Positions 10,940 through 20,580 are shown, counted from the first letter of the stretch. The stretch is DNA of 64,000 bases from Zymobacter palmae (GCF_003610015.1 NZ_AP018933.1:2204035-2268034); one strand, 5' to 3'. Program-made: numbers and translations. The notes: generated from the letters alone by a model not told the origin.

Positions 10940-11572
10940 ATGCCCGAGTCACGGCAGGACAAGGCCAACCTTAGCGAACACGCCCCCGACATTGTTTGGC
11001 ACCAGCACGCCGTCACGCGCGAAAGCCGCGAGCTGCGTCAGGGCCACCAAGGGGCCGTGCTGTGGTTCACCGGGCTATCCGGTTCGGGGAAATCCACCCT
11101 AGCAGGTGCCGTAGAACAGGCCCTTCAGCAGCAGCGTATCAACACCTATCTGCTGGATGGCGACAACACGCGCCACGGCCTGTGCAGCGACCTCGGCTTT
11201 ACCGCTGATGATCGCCGAGAAAATATCCGTCGTGTCAGCGAAGTCGCCGCGCTCATGGTCGATGCGGGGCTGGTCGTATTGGCCGCCTTTATTTCACCAC
11301 ACCGCGCCGAACGTCAGGCGGCCCGTGACAAGCTTCCCCAAGGGCGCTTCCTGGAAATCTTCGTCGATACACCGCTGGATGAATGCGAACGCCGCGACCC
11401 AAAAGGCCTCTACCGCAAGGCGCGTGCCGGAGAGATTCGCAACTTCACCGGCATTGATGCCGAATACGAGGCCCCCGATGCGCCAGAGCTTCACCTCGAC
11501 GGTCGCCAGCCGCTTGCCACGCTGGTCGATGCGGTGCTCTACGCTCTGCGCCAGCGCCGCATGATTCCCTGA
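10940..11572 (+). CDS. cysC: Adenylylsulfate (APS) kinase CysC
   Basis: This enzyme phosphorylates APS to PAPS, the substrate of CysH. The 210-aa protein has the P-loop GLSGSGKST near residue 46, the conserved DGDNTRHGL stretch, [14 protein letters not shown] near 116 and the C-terminal [16 protein letters not shown] and GIDAEYEAP motifs. CAGGAGA precedes the ATG. It is the last gene of the cys cluster and is followed by a strong terminator. No sulfate permease gene is present in the window. Confidence 0.97.
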   Translation: MPESRQDKANLSEHAPDIVWHQHAVTRESRELRQGHQGAVLWFTGLSGSGKSTLAGAVEQALQQQRINTYLLDGDNTRHGLCSDLGFTADDRRENIRRVSEVAALMVDAGLVVLAAFISPHRAERQAARDKLPQGRFLEIFVDTPLDECERRDPKGLYRKARAGEIRNFTGIDAEYEAPDAPELHLDGRQPLATLVDAVLYALRQRRMIP

Positions 11573-11607
11573 AAACTGGTCATCAGAATAGCAAAGCGCA
11601 TCGTAGG

Positions 11608-11655
11608 AATGAGAAACGCCCCGACAACCATTAGGCCATTGGGGCGTTTCTCATT
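11608..11655. terminator. Bidirectional intrinsic terminator between cysC and the dehydrogenase gene
   Basis: A perfect 15-bp stem (AATGAGAAACGCCCC and its complement) encloses an 18-base loop. It lies between the 3' ends of the converging cysC and dehydrogenase genes and is likely to stop transcription from both sides. Confidence 0.85.
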
Positions 11656-11686
11656 GTCGATGACATCTCATGTCATCACAGCGCTA

Positions 11687-12742
11687 TCACGCAAGAGATG
11701 GAGAGACCAGTACTTTGATCTGGGTCTTATCCGTGTTAAGGCGCTCGAACCCTTCTTCAATGGCATCCGCCAGCGGAATTCTGGCCGTTACGAAATCTTC
11801 CGTTTTGAAGAAGCCGCGCTTCATCAGCGAGATAACGGTCGGGAACACATTGCGGTAAGCGAAAACACCCATCACGTTACGCTCTTTCAGCAGCAGCACG
11901 TTTGGCTGAACGGTAGCGGGTTCTTCCCATACGCTAACCACAACGGTCTGACCGTGGCTACGCGTGCAGGACAGGCTAGCCTGCAACATACGGCTAGCAC
12001 CCGTGACCTCAAAGGCCACGTCTACGCCGCCACGGGTCAGCTCAATCAGTTTTTCGACCGGATCAACCGCAGACGGGTCGATCGTGATCGCGCCCATTTC
12101 TTCCGCCTTGCGACGGCGTGCTTCAGAACGCTGGACGACGTAGATATCCTGAGCGCCCGCGGCTTTCAGGGTCTCGACCAGCATCAAACCGATCGCACCA
12201 GCCCCAAAGATCGCCACGCGATCGCCCGGTTTGAACGCACTACTACGCACGGCATGAACGGCAACCGCGACCGGCTCAACTAACGCGCCCTGCTCCAGCG
12301 AGACTTCATCCGGCAAACGGTGCAGCAATTTTTCGGACAGCGTGACCTCTTCAGCGAAACCGCCGCCAATACCGGAGATGCCAATCAAACCACCATCTTC
12401 GCACAGGTGATAGTCGCCCTGACGGGAGGAAGGAGAGTCAGGGTTGAACAGCAGCGGCTCTACCGTTACGCGATCGCCGACCTTCCATTCCGTGACACCT
12501 TCGCCCACTTCAGCGATGGTGCCGGACAGTTCATGGCCCAGTACGACCGGCGCAGTTTCACCGGTCAGCGGATGCGGTGCTTCCGTTGGAATGATAACCG
12601 GGCCCGCATTGTATTCATGCAGGTCGGTACCACAGATGCCACACCACGCCACATTGATGCGCACCTCGCCTGTGCCAGGCGCACGGCTATCGATGTCATC
12701 AATTCTGAGGTCGCGGCGAGCATGCCAACGTAATGCTTTCAT
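11687..12742 (-). CDS. Zinc-dependent (R,R)-butanediol dehydrogenase-like protein, copy 1
   Basis: This is a medium-chain zinc alcohol dehydrogenase of 351 aa. Catalytic-zinc motifs CGICGTDLHEY and LGHELSG lie in the first 70 residues, with the Rossmann NAD site FGAGAIGLMLVETL near 180. The PLTGETAPV and GLIGISGIGGGFAE segments are typical of 2,3-butanediol dehydrogenases, which interconvert acetoin or diacetyl with butanediol. The start is ATG 12742, with AAGGGG upstream; the frame is open further upstream but without conserved sequence. It is a clear full-length paralog of the next gene on the same strand and converges on cysC. The exact substrate is inferred from family only. Confidence 0.88.
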   Translation of the reverse strand: MKALRWHARRDLRIDDIDSRAPGTGEVRINVAWCGICGTDLHEYNAGPVIIPTEAPHPLTGETAPVVLGHELSGTIAEVGEGVTEWKVGDRVTVEPLLFNPDSPSSRQGDYHLCEDGGLIGISGIGGGFAEEVTLSEKLLHRLPDEVSLEQGALVEPVAVAVHAVRSSAFKPGDRVAIFGAGAIGLMLVETLKAAGAQDIYVVQRSEARRRKAEEMGAITIDPSAVDPVEKLIELTRGGVDVAFEVTGASRMLQASLSCTRSHGQTVVVSVWEEPATVQPNVLLLKERNVMGVFAYRNVFPTVISLMKRGFFKTEDFVTARIPLADAIEEGFERLNTDKTQIKVLVSPSLA

Positions 12743-13116
12743 TAATGTTATCCCCTTAAATGAATGACGGTCGTCATAGACCGGCATGTGTGAAAGAAAT
12801 GAGATCACACATAACTGGGGAGTGTTTTTATAACGGAGGCCGCCAAGAGACGATAGGACACATGCGCACACTAGCCAAAAGAATATCAGACCAAGTGTTA
12901 ACTGCATGGAACTTGAAAACGGCGTATTAATATGACCCAAGTTACCGATAAGGATACGCTAAGCATAGACCGTCCCGCAGTACAGAACGGCGACTTGGCG
13001 ATGCTCTGAGCAGTGCATCACTTATATGTCGATCAGAAACGAAAACGCCGCCCCTATACAGGAGCGGCGTAGCAACGGACAAGGCAGAAGGTGTTCCGGA
13101 AAAACACCTAACCGCA
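12743..13116. other. Spacer between the two dehydrogenase paralogs
   Basis: No gene is seen. The spacer holds the promoter region of dehydrogenase copy 1 and, at its right end, the terminator of copy 2. The two copies therefore appear to be separate transcription units. Confidence 0.6.
13045..13070 (-). terminator. Intrinsic terminator of dehydrogenase copy 2
   Basis: An 11-bp stem with one mismatch (ACGCCGC... with ...GCGGCGT) and a four-base loop is followed on the minus strand by TTTTCGTTT. It lies 47 bases past the stop of the 13117-14175 gene. Confidence 0.8.
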
Positions 13117-14175
13117 TTATGCGTTGTGAGCAGAAACCAGGATTTTGACCTGATCTTTCTCGTTCAGCAGCGCGTGGAAGCCTTTTTCTACGACGTCGTT
13201 CAGCGCAACCTTATCGGTAACGAAGTCATCGACCTTGAAGTAGCCCTGAGCCATCAGGTTCAGAACGGCCGGGAAGACGTTGCAGTAAGCGAACACGCCA
13301 GTCATGCTACGTTCTTTCAGCAGCAGAGCGTTCGGCTGGATCGGAGCCGGTTTAGTCCATACGCTGATGACGATCGCTTCACCGTGCATTTTGGTGCTGT
13401 CGATAGCCTGCTGCAGAACCGGAGCAACACCGGTTACTTCGAAGGCGACGTCGACACCGCCGTCGGTTTCTTCGACGATCAGGTCAACGATGTTGTCGAC
13501 TTTGGCCGGGTTCAGAACGGTAGCACCCAGTTTTTCAGCGCGTGCACAGCGTTCTTCGGACAGCTCGATCGCGTAGATCTTGTTGGCGCCAGCGGCTTTC
13601 AGAGATTCGATTGTCAGCAGACCAATCGGACCTGCACCGAAGACAGCAACGTTGTCGCCCGGTTTGAAACGGCTACGACGGACAGCGTGGAATGCTACGG
13701 CAGCAGGCTCGACCAGCGCGCCCTGTTCGTAGGAAACGTTTTCCGGCATGCGGTGCAGCATGTCGACCGGTACGCAAGCGTATTCGGAGAAGCCACCGCC
13801 CATACCTGACAGACCGTACAGACCCATGTCATCGCACAGGTTGTACAGGCCAACGCGGCCAGCACGAGATTTCGGGTTGAACATCAGCGGTTCGACAACG
13901 ACGCGGTCGCCGACGTTCCAGCCTTCTACGCCTTCACCGATTTCGAGGATTTCACCTGCGAATTCGTGACCCAGCGTTACCGGCGCGGTTTCGCCAGTCA
14001 GCGGGTGCGGCTTGTCTGTCGGGATGAAAACAGGACCACCTTCGTATTCGTGAAGGTCAGTACCGCAGATACCACACCAGTGAACTTTCAGTTTCACACA
14101 GCCCGGTTTTGCTGTTGCTTCTTCGACTTCGTCAACACGAATGTCTTTTTGAGCATGCCACCTGAGTGCTTTCAT
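13117..14175 (-). CDS. Zinc-dependent (R,R)-butanediol dehydrogenase-like protein, copy 2
   Basis: This 352-aa zinc alcohol dehydrogenase is collinear with copy 1. It shares CGICGTDLHEYEGGPVFIP, LGHEFAGE, LYGLSGMGGGFSEY and the NAD site FGAGPIGLLTIESL. The translation starts MKALRWHAQKD at ATG 14175 with GGGA upstream; the open frame extends to 14247 but the extra residues are not family-like. The C-terminal VKILVSAHNA resembles VKVLVSPSLA of copy 1. Likely reaction: NAD-linked oxidation/reduction of butanediol/acetoin. Two copies may differ in stereo- or substrate preference or in expression; this is inference. Confidence 0.88.
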   Translation of the reverse strand: MKALRWHAQKDIRVDEVEEATAKPGCVKLKVHWCGICGTDLHEYEGGPVFIPTDKPHPLTGETAPVTLGHEFAGEILEIGEGVEGWNVGDRVVVEPLMFNPKSRAGRVGLYNLCDDMGLYGLSGMGGGFSEYACVPVDMLHRMPENVSYEQGALVEPAAVAFHAVRRSRFKPGDNVAVFGAGPIGLLTIESLKAAGANKIYAIELSEERCARAEKLGATVLNPAKVDNIVDLIVEETDGGVDVAFEVTGVAPVLQQAIDSTKMHGEAIVISVWTKPAPIQPNALLLKERSMTGVFAYCNVFPAVLNLMAQGYFKVDDFVTDKVALNDVVEKGFHALLNEKDQVKILVSAHNA

Positions 14176-14458
14176 GGTTTCAATCCCAACATTAAGAAGT
14201 AGATGTTTTACACGCGAACGCGTGTCCCAGAATTTGGCGCCCAGCATAAAAGGAAGCTGTACTAAAGGGAAAGACTAATTCTCTCTCACGCCGTGGCGAG
14301 TTGCCGCACTATCAGCGTCAACAATAGACAGCTCCTTTATCGGCCGTCGCCTTGCGTGCTTAACCATACCTTCGCAGTAGGCCAACCACTCACCTTTAGA
14401 CGCTCGGATTTATATCAACAAACCGAGTGTTTACCAAAACGAAATCATACTAATTTAC

Positions 14459-15349
14459 TTAGCCATGAGGGTGCGGCGTCATCACCTCAATCATCAACGA
14501 TGACGGCTCACTGGCGTGAACCCTAATGGCGTCGGCCTCTGCAGCCACAGCCTTCCACGCGTCGTTTTGCCGCTGCTGGATATCGCTCCATCCCTGCCAA
14601 CGCTGCAACACGCGATGGCACCAACGCATCAACGGCGAGAGATGGCGATGGGCGAACAGCGCTTGAGCTACCAGATGATGCCCTTCCAAACGTTGCTGAC
14701 AACGCAGGCGTTCGCTGGCGACACTCTGTCTGCCATGCGGCACCAATTCGGCCTGAGCTTCGAAGCGTACATGCCAACCCGCCTGGTAGCAGCGCAGACC
14801 ATAATCCGCTCCCGCCCATTCCACGCTAGCGTCCATCTGTTCATCGAACAGGCCAATCTGCTCGGCCGCTTGGCGCCGCACGCTGAAATTATGCTCACCC
14901 AAACGATTGGTGCGTCCGCCCGCAAGGCAGTTGAACTGTCCCTTGAGCTGGCACGTACGCGACAGAGTGGGCACGCGAGATGAAGCGGTTTCACTGGTAA
15001 CGATGCGCCCCTGAACCGCGCCCATCTGCGCCTCTAAATAACAGGCCATATGCTGATCGACAAAGTAAGGCCCGAAGGACACATGATCGGTGATAAAGAT
15101 CAGCACATCCCCCGTGGCATGCGTCAGGGCATGGTTGTAGAGCGCCAGACGTGAGCGCTTGGGCAACACCATATGGCGGATGCGCGCCTGCTTGCGCTCC
15201 AGAAAATCTTCTGCGATCAGTGAACGGTTGTCGACGCTATCCAGCACCAACACTTCGAGCTGGGCATAGCGCTGCGCCAGAGCGCATCTGAGGGTATTGA
15301 CCAGGTGTGTGTCGCGACCACTGGCCGCCACGATCAGAGAGGCCTTCAT
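14459..15349 (-). CDS. Family 2 glycosyltransferase-like protein
   Basis: The 296-aa protein begins with the GT-A type fold (MKASLIVAASGRDTHLV...) and has a nucleotide-sugar stretch, GDVLIFITDHVSF, near residues 85-97. A later EWAGADYGLRCYQAGW segment resembles the acceptor-side ED-x-D-LSLR-x-RRAG motif of GT2 enzymes. The usual DxD is altered (TDH), so activity is uncertain. ATG 15349 has AAGGA upstream. The gene stands alone, well away from the polysaccharide locus at 19.5-30.8 kb. The acceptor and sugar cannot be told from sequence. Confidence 0.7.
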   Translation of the reverse strand: MKASLIVAASGRDTHLVNTLRCALAQRYAQLEVLVLDSVDNRSLIAEDFLERKQARIRHMVLPKRSRLALYNHALTHATGDVLIFITDHVSFGPYFVDQHMACYLEAQMGAVQGRIVTSETASSRVPTLSRTCQLKGQFNCLAGGRTNRLGEHNFSVRRQAAEQIGLFDEQMDASVEWAGADYGLRCYQAGWHVRFEAQAELVPHGRQSVASERLRCQQRLEGHHLVAQALFAHRHLSPLMRWCHRVLQRWQGWSDIQQRQNDAWKAVAAEADAIRVHASEPSSLMIEVMTPHPHG

Positions 15350-15647
15350 GTTATCCGTCCTTGCTTGCGGGGAGACTGCGAACAGTACGCTACCGCCAGC
15401 CACGCCCAGCTAGTGCTCAGGCAAGCGGTCGGCAGCATACCGATACGTATCTACAAGTGAACAAGTGTGGCGTAACTCAAGAAGGACAAACGGCAGGAAT
15501 AACGCAGCGGAATGACGCCTGTTCGCCTGACACCGCAACGCTCGTCTTGGCAACGGCATACCACTGTGCCAAAGGGCACGTTTGGATGGCACCCGCCTTG
15601 AAAGCATTGACCAAGCGAGGCCATTGTCAGTGCAATGGCCGCACCCG
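15350..15647. other. Spacer with a small hairpin
   Basis: No gene is seen. A perfect 8-bp inverted repeat GGCCATTG/CAATGGCC with a six-base loop at 15619-15640 lies just after the stop of the minus-strand small acidic gene and may be its terminator, although no T-run follows. Confidence 0.4.
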
Positions 15648-16028
15648 TCAGTTGTCGATGGTCAATTCGATAGCGGTATTATCAAGACACAGGTGAAGGT
15701 ACTGCGCTAGCAGCTGGTGCTCATGACGTTCAGGCAAGGTCACCTCGATCGTGCCGTAACCCAACAGCTCCTGCCATTTTTCCGTCAGTGCCACCTCCAT
15801 GTGGTGACGCGCCAGCCGTACCGCCGTGAAGCCCTCCGTGACAGGGCGACCGGTCGCTTCTGTCTGCATCTCGATACTCTGTTCACCTGGGATGCCATCT
15901 TCACGCATCTGCATCAAGACGACAAAGTGCTCTGGCTCTTGATCGTCATCACTCAGCCCGATGATATCGACGCCGTTTTCACTGAAGCAGCTGACGCTGG
16001 TCGCTTCGAAACGATGGATGTCCTGCAT
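15648..16028 (-). CDS. Small acidic hypothetical protein, possibly Imm10-like
   Basis: The predicted protein is 126 aa with no signal peptide or membrane segment. The pattern of an N-terminal GVDIIGLSDDDQEPEHFVVL stretch, a middle EGFTAVRLARHHMEVAL segment and a final beta/helix unit (YGTIEVTLPERHEH...LLAQYLHLCL) resembles the Imm10 family of polymorphic-toxin immunity proteins. This is recognition of a pattern, not a match to a model. No toxin gene is adjacent: neighbours are a glycosyltransferase and a DUF1349 protein. The ribosome site (GGGA) is weak. It could equally be an unrelated small cytoplasmic protein. Codon use looks like a real gene. Confidence 0.55.
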   Translation of the reverse strand: MQDIHRFEATSVSCFSENGVDIIGLSDDDQEPEHFVVLMQMREDGIPGEQSIEMQTEATGRPVTEGFTAVRLARHHMEVALTEKWQELLGYGTIEVTLPERHEHQLLAQYLHLCLDNTAIELTIDN

Positions 16029-16678
16029 AACTATGATTCCCTATTACGTAGATGGATCGCGGGCTAAGTGATACACGCTTTGGCCGCCAAGCGATGGCAT
16101 AAGCAACCCCATACAGCGGCGTTTTTCTTCTGTAGTACATGCGACACGGTGATGCCGTGTCGTGCGCTGAGGCCGACGCGCATCGGAATGCGTACCGCCT
16201 CAATCAGAACATTACTAGACAGCATCTAAACGGATGCGTTGCATGCCACGATCGCTGAGGGCGCAAGGAAATGAACCAGCAACACCGAACAAGCCCACCC
16301 AACGGCGGCGTATCCATCGCTCACGGGCCGATCCCTTACAACCTCGTCGGCATCGGATCGGGACAGGTCAACACGTCACCCAGATTGTACAAACGTACAA
16401 TTTCGATCCGCATGAAATATAGGCACTCTGTCAAAGCACTGTTGCGCCAAAAGAGCACAACGGTCAGCTGGAAACGCGCCTAAATCACGCCTGATGCGAT
16501 ACTACTGACAGCATATGGATCGGAGGTTGAGCCGTAATCTGCTCAACCTTATGATCGACAGCAGTACCATGATCAGTGCCGAAAGCACCGCTACGTGAAA
16601 CATTTATGACGGCGTGATCACCTCTGGCCATCGGTGCCGCCCTTTTCAACCCACATGTAAAGAATCAAGGTGCCACTC
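16029..16678. other. 650-base spacer with no recognised gene
   Basis: It lies between two divergent small genes and should hold their promoters. The short frames within it (16234-16422, 16271-16483) have no ribosome site or family features. I see no RNA gene here. Confidence 0.5.
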
Positions 16679-17248
16679 ATGAAACGTTACCGATGGCTCA
16701 ATGCGCCGCAGCAATGGTCAGGCGATGAATCGCATTTGCACGTCGTCACCGATGGCGCGACGGACTTCTGGCGTGAAACGTGGTACGGCTTTAAACGCTT
16801 CAGCGGCCACTTTTATGGCACCGAAGTGAACGGAGACTTCACCTTTCAAGCCCATATCCAAGCTGACTTTAAGACACTGTATGACCAAGCCGGCATCATG
16901 CTGGTCGCTGATGAAACATGCTGGTTGAAGGCAGGCATCGAATACAACGACGGTCAGCCTGCGATCGGTAGCGTGCTGACACAAGGCCATTCGGATTGGA
17001 CAACGGGGGTATTTCCCGGAAACGCGCGCAATTTCTGGATGCGCCTGACGCGCCGCGGCGACAGCCTGCGCCTACAATACTCGGCGGACGGCAACGTATG
17101 GCCATTGCTGCGCTTGTTCCACCTCAAAGCCCAACACTGCCGCGTCGGCGTAATGTGCTGCACACCTGAGCGAGCCGGGCTAGCCGTCGACTTTAGTGAA
17201 CTGACATTGACGCCGCCACTGGATAAAGCCTTGCATGACCTAAGCTAG
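16679..17248 (+). CDS. DUF1349 domain protein (concanavalin-like fold)
   Basis: The 189-aa protein matches what I know of DUF1349 proteins across its length: an N-terminal RYRWLNAPQQW, FWRETWYGF, GDFTFQAHI, YDQAGIMLVADETCWLKAGIE and a C-terminal VGVMCCTPERAGLAVDFSE. Proteins of this family are small beta-sandwich proteins of unproven role, sometimes annotated as enolase-regulating or carbohydrate-binding. ATG 16679 is used because CAAGGTG precedes it; an in-frame GTG lies at 16670. It is a single-gene unit, followed 315 bases later by the convergent GH13 gene. Family call is good; function is unknown. Confidence 0.82.
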   Translation: MKRYRWLNAPQQWSGDESHLHVVTDGATDFWRETWYGFKRFSGHFYGTEVNGDFTFQAHIQADFKTLYDQAGIMLVADETCWLKAGIEYNDGQPAIGSVLTQGHSDWTTGVFPGNARNFWMRLTRRGDSLRLQYSADGNVWPLLRLFHLKAQHCRVGVMCCTPERAGLAVDFSELTLTPPLDKALHDLS

Positions 17249-17563
17249 CCATCCCCGCAAAAAGCGAACGGACAGGAAAGACAACACATGCGGCCCGTAA
17301 TTTCCTGAATACGGCATATTGCACTACCAACACGACCTTCATGTGCCGCGCTGATCCATCCCATAAACCCCTTCTACTCGGTTCATAAAACCTCATCCCA
17401 TAAAAAAGCGCCCTGCCCTTTATGGAAATACCATCGGTATCTCATCAAAGGCCGAGCGCTAAGCTAACTTACATCATGTCCGAAGTGACATGCCTATTAT
17501 CGTTATGAGGTGGCGTACTGATGGCGGTCATACGCCGCTCGCAGGACACGGTGCATTCGCAGA
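17249..17563. other. Convergent spacer between the DUF1349 and GH13 genes
   Basis: No gene is seen. The only structure I can support in it is the intrinsic terminator of the GH13 gene at 17402-17460. Confidence 0.6.
17402..17460 (-). terminator. Intrinsic terminator of the GH13 glucosidase gene
   Basis: On the minus strand an interrupted long stem (AGCGCTCGGCCTTT... with ...AAAGGGCAGGGCGCT) containing an internal GATACC/GGTATC hairpin is followed directly by TTTTTTAT. It lies about 100 bases after the gene's stop. Confidence 0.75.
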
Positions 17564-19195
17564 TCATTCACTGTCGGTCGAATCATCCTCGCCGTCATCT
17601 TCATCGTCGTCTTCCACCGCCCAGTCCTGATAAAGCCATACTGCGGCATTGGCTGGCAGGTCGTCGGTTACGTCGATATCCGGCAAACTTTTAGCAATCA
17701 CTTCACCTGCGGGCATTGGAGCCGCTTCATTGCCAAAGTTGATCGCGAGGCAAATGTTGCCATTGCGTGCCACAATCACGTCGTCGCTGTCGGTGTCGAG
17801 GAATGTGACTTCGCCTGCGGCTAATCCCAGTTCCTGTCGTTTCTTGAACAACGCGCGGTACAGGCTCAGCATCGAGGTATCGGACTTCAGCTGCACATCG
17901 ACGGCCAGTTCACGATAAACCTGCGGCTGAGGCAACCAAGCACGCGCGGCGGTGCTGAAGCCAAGATTCGGCTTGTCGGACATCCACGGCATTGGCGAAC
18001 GGCAGCCATCGCGGTCCATATCGCGGCCCTGCAGGTCGGCGTCGGTCAGCGTGGTGTGATCCGGCAGCCCCAGTTCTTCACCGTAGTAGGTGCAGATGGC
18101 GCCCGGCAGCCACATGGTCATCAGGGTCATGGCACGCGTACGGCGCGTGCCCAGCTCCAGATCCGGCTGTTCGTCCTCCGGGCCAATATCACTGCCTTTA
18201 TTCTTCGGATCGGGGAAGCCCAGATAGGACACTTGGCGGATGAGGTCGTGGGAAGAGGACACCCATACCGAAGAAGAACCATGTTCGCGAGTAGTGGTTA
18301 CCCATGAATCGATGATGTCCTTGAACTCGCCCGCCTGCCACGGCGCTTCCTGATAATCGAAGCAGAAGATCTGGTTCATATGCGCCTTATCGACGAAGTT
18401 TTCCATACCGGTTTCGGCATCGTCGAACACTTCACCGATCATGCAGCGCGGACCAAATTCTTCATCAAGCATCGTGCGCCACTCGGCATAGATCGGGAAC
18501 AGATCCGGCAGATTGTCTTCCACTTGTTTGGCCGTCAGCTCCGGTTTGATCAGCAGCGTGGGGGCATCGACACGCAGACCATCGACGCCTCGATTCATCC
18601 AGAAGCGCAGCGTGTTCTTGAACTCTTCACGCACCTCGGGATTGCGCCAGTTGAGGTCGGGCTGCTCTGCCGAGAACATGTGCAGATACCACTGCGTATC
18701 GACCTTGGTCCACGGTTCGGTGGTCGTCCAACCTCCCCAAGCGTTCGGCGCCAGCTTACCGCCATCACGGCCATCAACGAAGATATAGCGATTGCGTTCG
18801 GCGCTACCCGGCGCCGCTTTAAGTGCGGCTTGGAACCACGGGTGCTGAGAAGAGGTATGGTTAGGCACGATATCGATGAACACGCGCACATTGAGTGAAT
18901 GTGCTTTAGCCACCATCGCATCGAAATCGTCCAGCGTGCCGTAGGTTGGATCAACGTTGCGATAATCGGCAACGTCGTAGCCCATATCAGCCTGGGGAGA
19001 CGGATAGAACGGCGTCAGCCAGATGGCATTGATCCCCAAATCTGCCAGGTACTGAAGATGTTGGGTGATGCCCGCAATGTCACCCACCCCGTCACCGTTC
19101 GAATCCGCGAAAGAACGCACATAGATCTGGTACAGGTTCATATTCAGCCACCACTCGGTGGACTGCGCTTTTGAAGTAATCACGTTCTGTAACAT
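17564..19195 (-). CDS. GH13-family alpha-glucosidase
   Basis: This glycoside hydrolase probably cleaves alpha-linked glucosides such as maltose or sucrose-type sugars. The 543-aa protein carries the four GH13 conserved regions: DIVPNHTS (I), GLRVDAP with the nucleophile Asp (II), MIGEVFDDA with the acid/base Glu (III) and SSSHD with the stabilising Asp (IV). It also has the oligo-glucosidase stretch QGRDMDRDGCRSPMPW. No signal peptide is seen, so it should act in the cytoplasm. The C-terminus is an odd run of about 15 almost purely acidic residues (EDDDEDDGEDDSTDSE). AAGG precedes the ATG at 19195. No transporter gene is adjacent. Exact specificity is uncertain. Confidence 0.9.
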   Translation of the reverse strand: MLQNVITSKAQSTEWWLNMNLYQIYVRSFADSNGDGVGDIAGITQHLQYLADLGINAIWLTPFYPSPQADMGYDVADYRNVDPTYGTLDDFDAMVAKAHSLNVRVFIDIVPNHTSSQHPWFQAALKAAPGSAERNRYIFVDGRDGGKLAPNAWGGWTTTEPWTKVDTQWYLHMFSAEQPDLNWRNPEVREEFKNTLRFWMNRGVDGLRVDAPTLLIKPELTAKQVEDNLPDLFPIYAEWRTMLDEEFGPRCMIGEVFDDAETGMENFVDKAHMNQIFCFDYQEAPWQAGEFKDIIDSWVTTTREHGSSSVWVSSSHDLIRQVSYLGFPDPKNKGSDIGPEDEQPDLELGTRRTRAMTLMTMWLPGAICTYYGEELGLPDHTTLTDADLQGRDMDRDGCRSPMPWMSDKPNLGFSTAARAWLPQPQVYRELAVDVQLKSDTSMLSLYRALFKKRQELGLAAGEVTFLDTDSDDVIVARNGNICLAINFGNEAAPMPAGEVIAKSLPDIDVTDDLPANAAVWLYQDWAVEDDDEDDGEDDSTDSE

Positions 19196-19524
19196 AGCAA
19201 GACCTTATTGTTATTATTTACACTTGGATGAGTACAGATATAAAGACATGCCGTACTCAAATGGCCGAGCCATACTCACAGATGATCAAATAATATTCAT
19301 CTCAAAAGGATTGTAAATACGCGTTCCAGCGATCATTACTTCATATCGTTATTTATCTAATGGATAATATTCAAAAAATGAGAAAAATATAATTACCTGA
19401 TATATAAAGAGATAAATCCATACCGATACACAATATTACTAGCATAGAGAAGAATTGCACAAAGCATCATCATTTCCATAAAATAATTGGAGACCACTCT
19501 CCGAGCGATAAAGGCGCCACCATA
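19196..19524. other. AT-rich spacer upstream of the GH13 gene
   Basis: This 329-base stretch is visibly richer in A and T than its neighbours. It must contain the GH13 promoter and the 3' end of the rfbB transcript. I see no open frame or clear terminator in it. Confidence 0.5.
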
Positions 19525-20580
19525 TCAACCCAAGCGCTTCAATCTGTAGTCGCCACTCAGCACTCGCTGCCACCATAAAGTATTATCCAGATACCATTGC
19601 ACGGTTTTTCGCATCCCCGTCTCAAATGACTCCAGAGGAATCCATCCTATTGCGTGCCTTATTTTTTCAGCATTTATTGCATAACGGGAATCATGGCCAG
19701 GACGATCCTTGACGAAGGTGATTAGATCACTGTAATGATCAATATCTTTTGACTTTTCTGGGCAAAATTCTTCTAACAAATCACAAATGGCATAAACAAC
19801 GTCTATATTACGCTTTTCATTATACCCACCAATATTATATGTTTCACCCACAGTGCCAGAAACCAAGATGCTATATAACGCGCGCGCATGATCATTGACG
19901 TACAGCCAATCGCGAATCTGCGAACCGTCCCCATATACAGGCAACGCTTTGCCATGCAGAGCATTAAGTATCATGTGAGGAATCAGCTTTTCTGGAAACT
20001 GATATGGTCCATAATTATTGGAACAGTTGGTTACCAGGACAGGCAGCCCAAATGTACGATGCCAAGCCCTAACCAGATGATCTGACCCCGCTTTCGAGGC
20101 AGAGTAAGGGGAGCTGGGAGCATAGGGGGTAGACTCAGAAAAAGAACTCAGGGTATCTGCAAGATCACCATACACTTCATCGGTAGAAATATGATGGAAG
20201 CGAAAGGCCTTCTGCCTTTCTACAGGAAGTTTTTGCCAGTAACCACGAACAGCTTCTAGCATAGAACAGGTACCTACAACATTGGTTTGGACAAATGCTG
20301 TAGGTCCTTCGATAGAACGATCCACGTGGGACTCAGCAGCAAGGTGCATCACGGCATCAGGTTGAAACTGTTCTAGCAAAGCGGTGATTGCAAAAGTATC
20401 GCAAATATCCGTTCTAGAAAAATGATAACGGCCGCTATCGTGCACCGGAGCCAACGAGTCCAAATTACCAGCATAAGTCAGTCTATCGACATTCAATACG
20501 TTATCGCTAGTATTCGCGATGATATAGCGTATCAATGCAGACCCGATAAACCCTGCACCTCCAGTAATCAGCACATTCAT
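19525..20580 (-). CDS. rfbB: dTDP-glucose 4,6-dehydratase RfbB/RmlB
   Basis: This short-chain dehydrogenase-fold enzyme converts dTDP-glucose to dTDP-4-keto-6-deoxyglucose, a precursor of rhamnose and other deoxy sugars of surface polysaccharides. The 351-aa protein has the NAD motif GGAGFIGSA at residues 7-15, [10 protein letters not shown] near 80, the catalytic STDEVYGDL near 130 and [12 protein letters not shown] near 160. ATG 20580 has AGGAGG nine bases upstream; the open frame reaches 20640 without conserved residues. It is the last gene of the minus-strand polysaccharide locus. The usual partners rmlA, rmlC and rmlD are absent from the window. Confidence 0.95.
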   Translation of the reverse strand: MNVLITGGAGFIGSALIRYIIANTSDNVLNVDRLTYAGNLDSLAPVHDSGRYHFSRTDICDTFAITALLEQFQPDAVMHLAAESHVDRSIEGPTAFVQTNVVGTCSMLEAVRGYWQKLPVERQKAFRFHHISTDEVYGDLADTLSSFSESTPYAPSSPYSASKAGSDHLVRAWHRTFGLPVLVTNCSNNYGPYQFPEKLIPHMILNALHGKALPVYGDGSQIRDWLYVNDHARALYSILVSGTVGETYNIGGYNEKRNIDVVYAICDLLEEFCPEKSKDIDHYSDLITFVKDRPGHDSRYAINAEKIRHAIGWIPLESFETGMRKTVQWYLDNTLWWQRVLSGDYRLKRLG

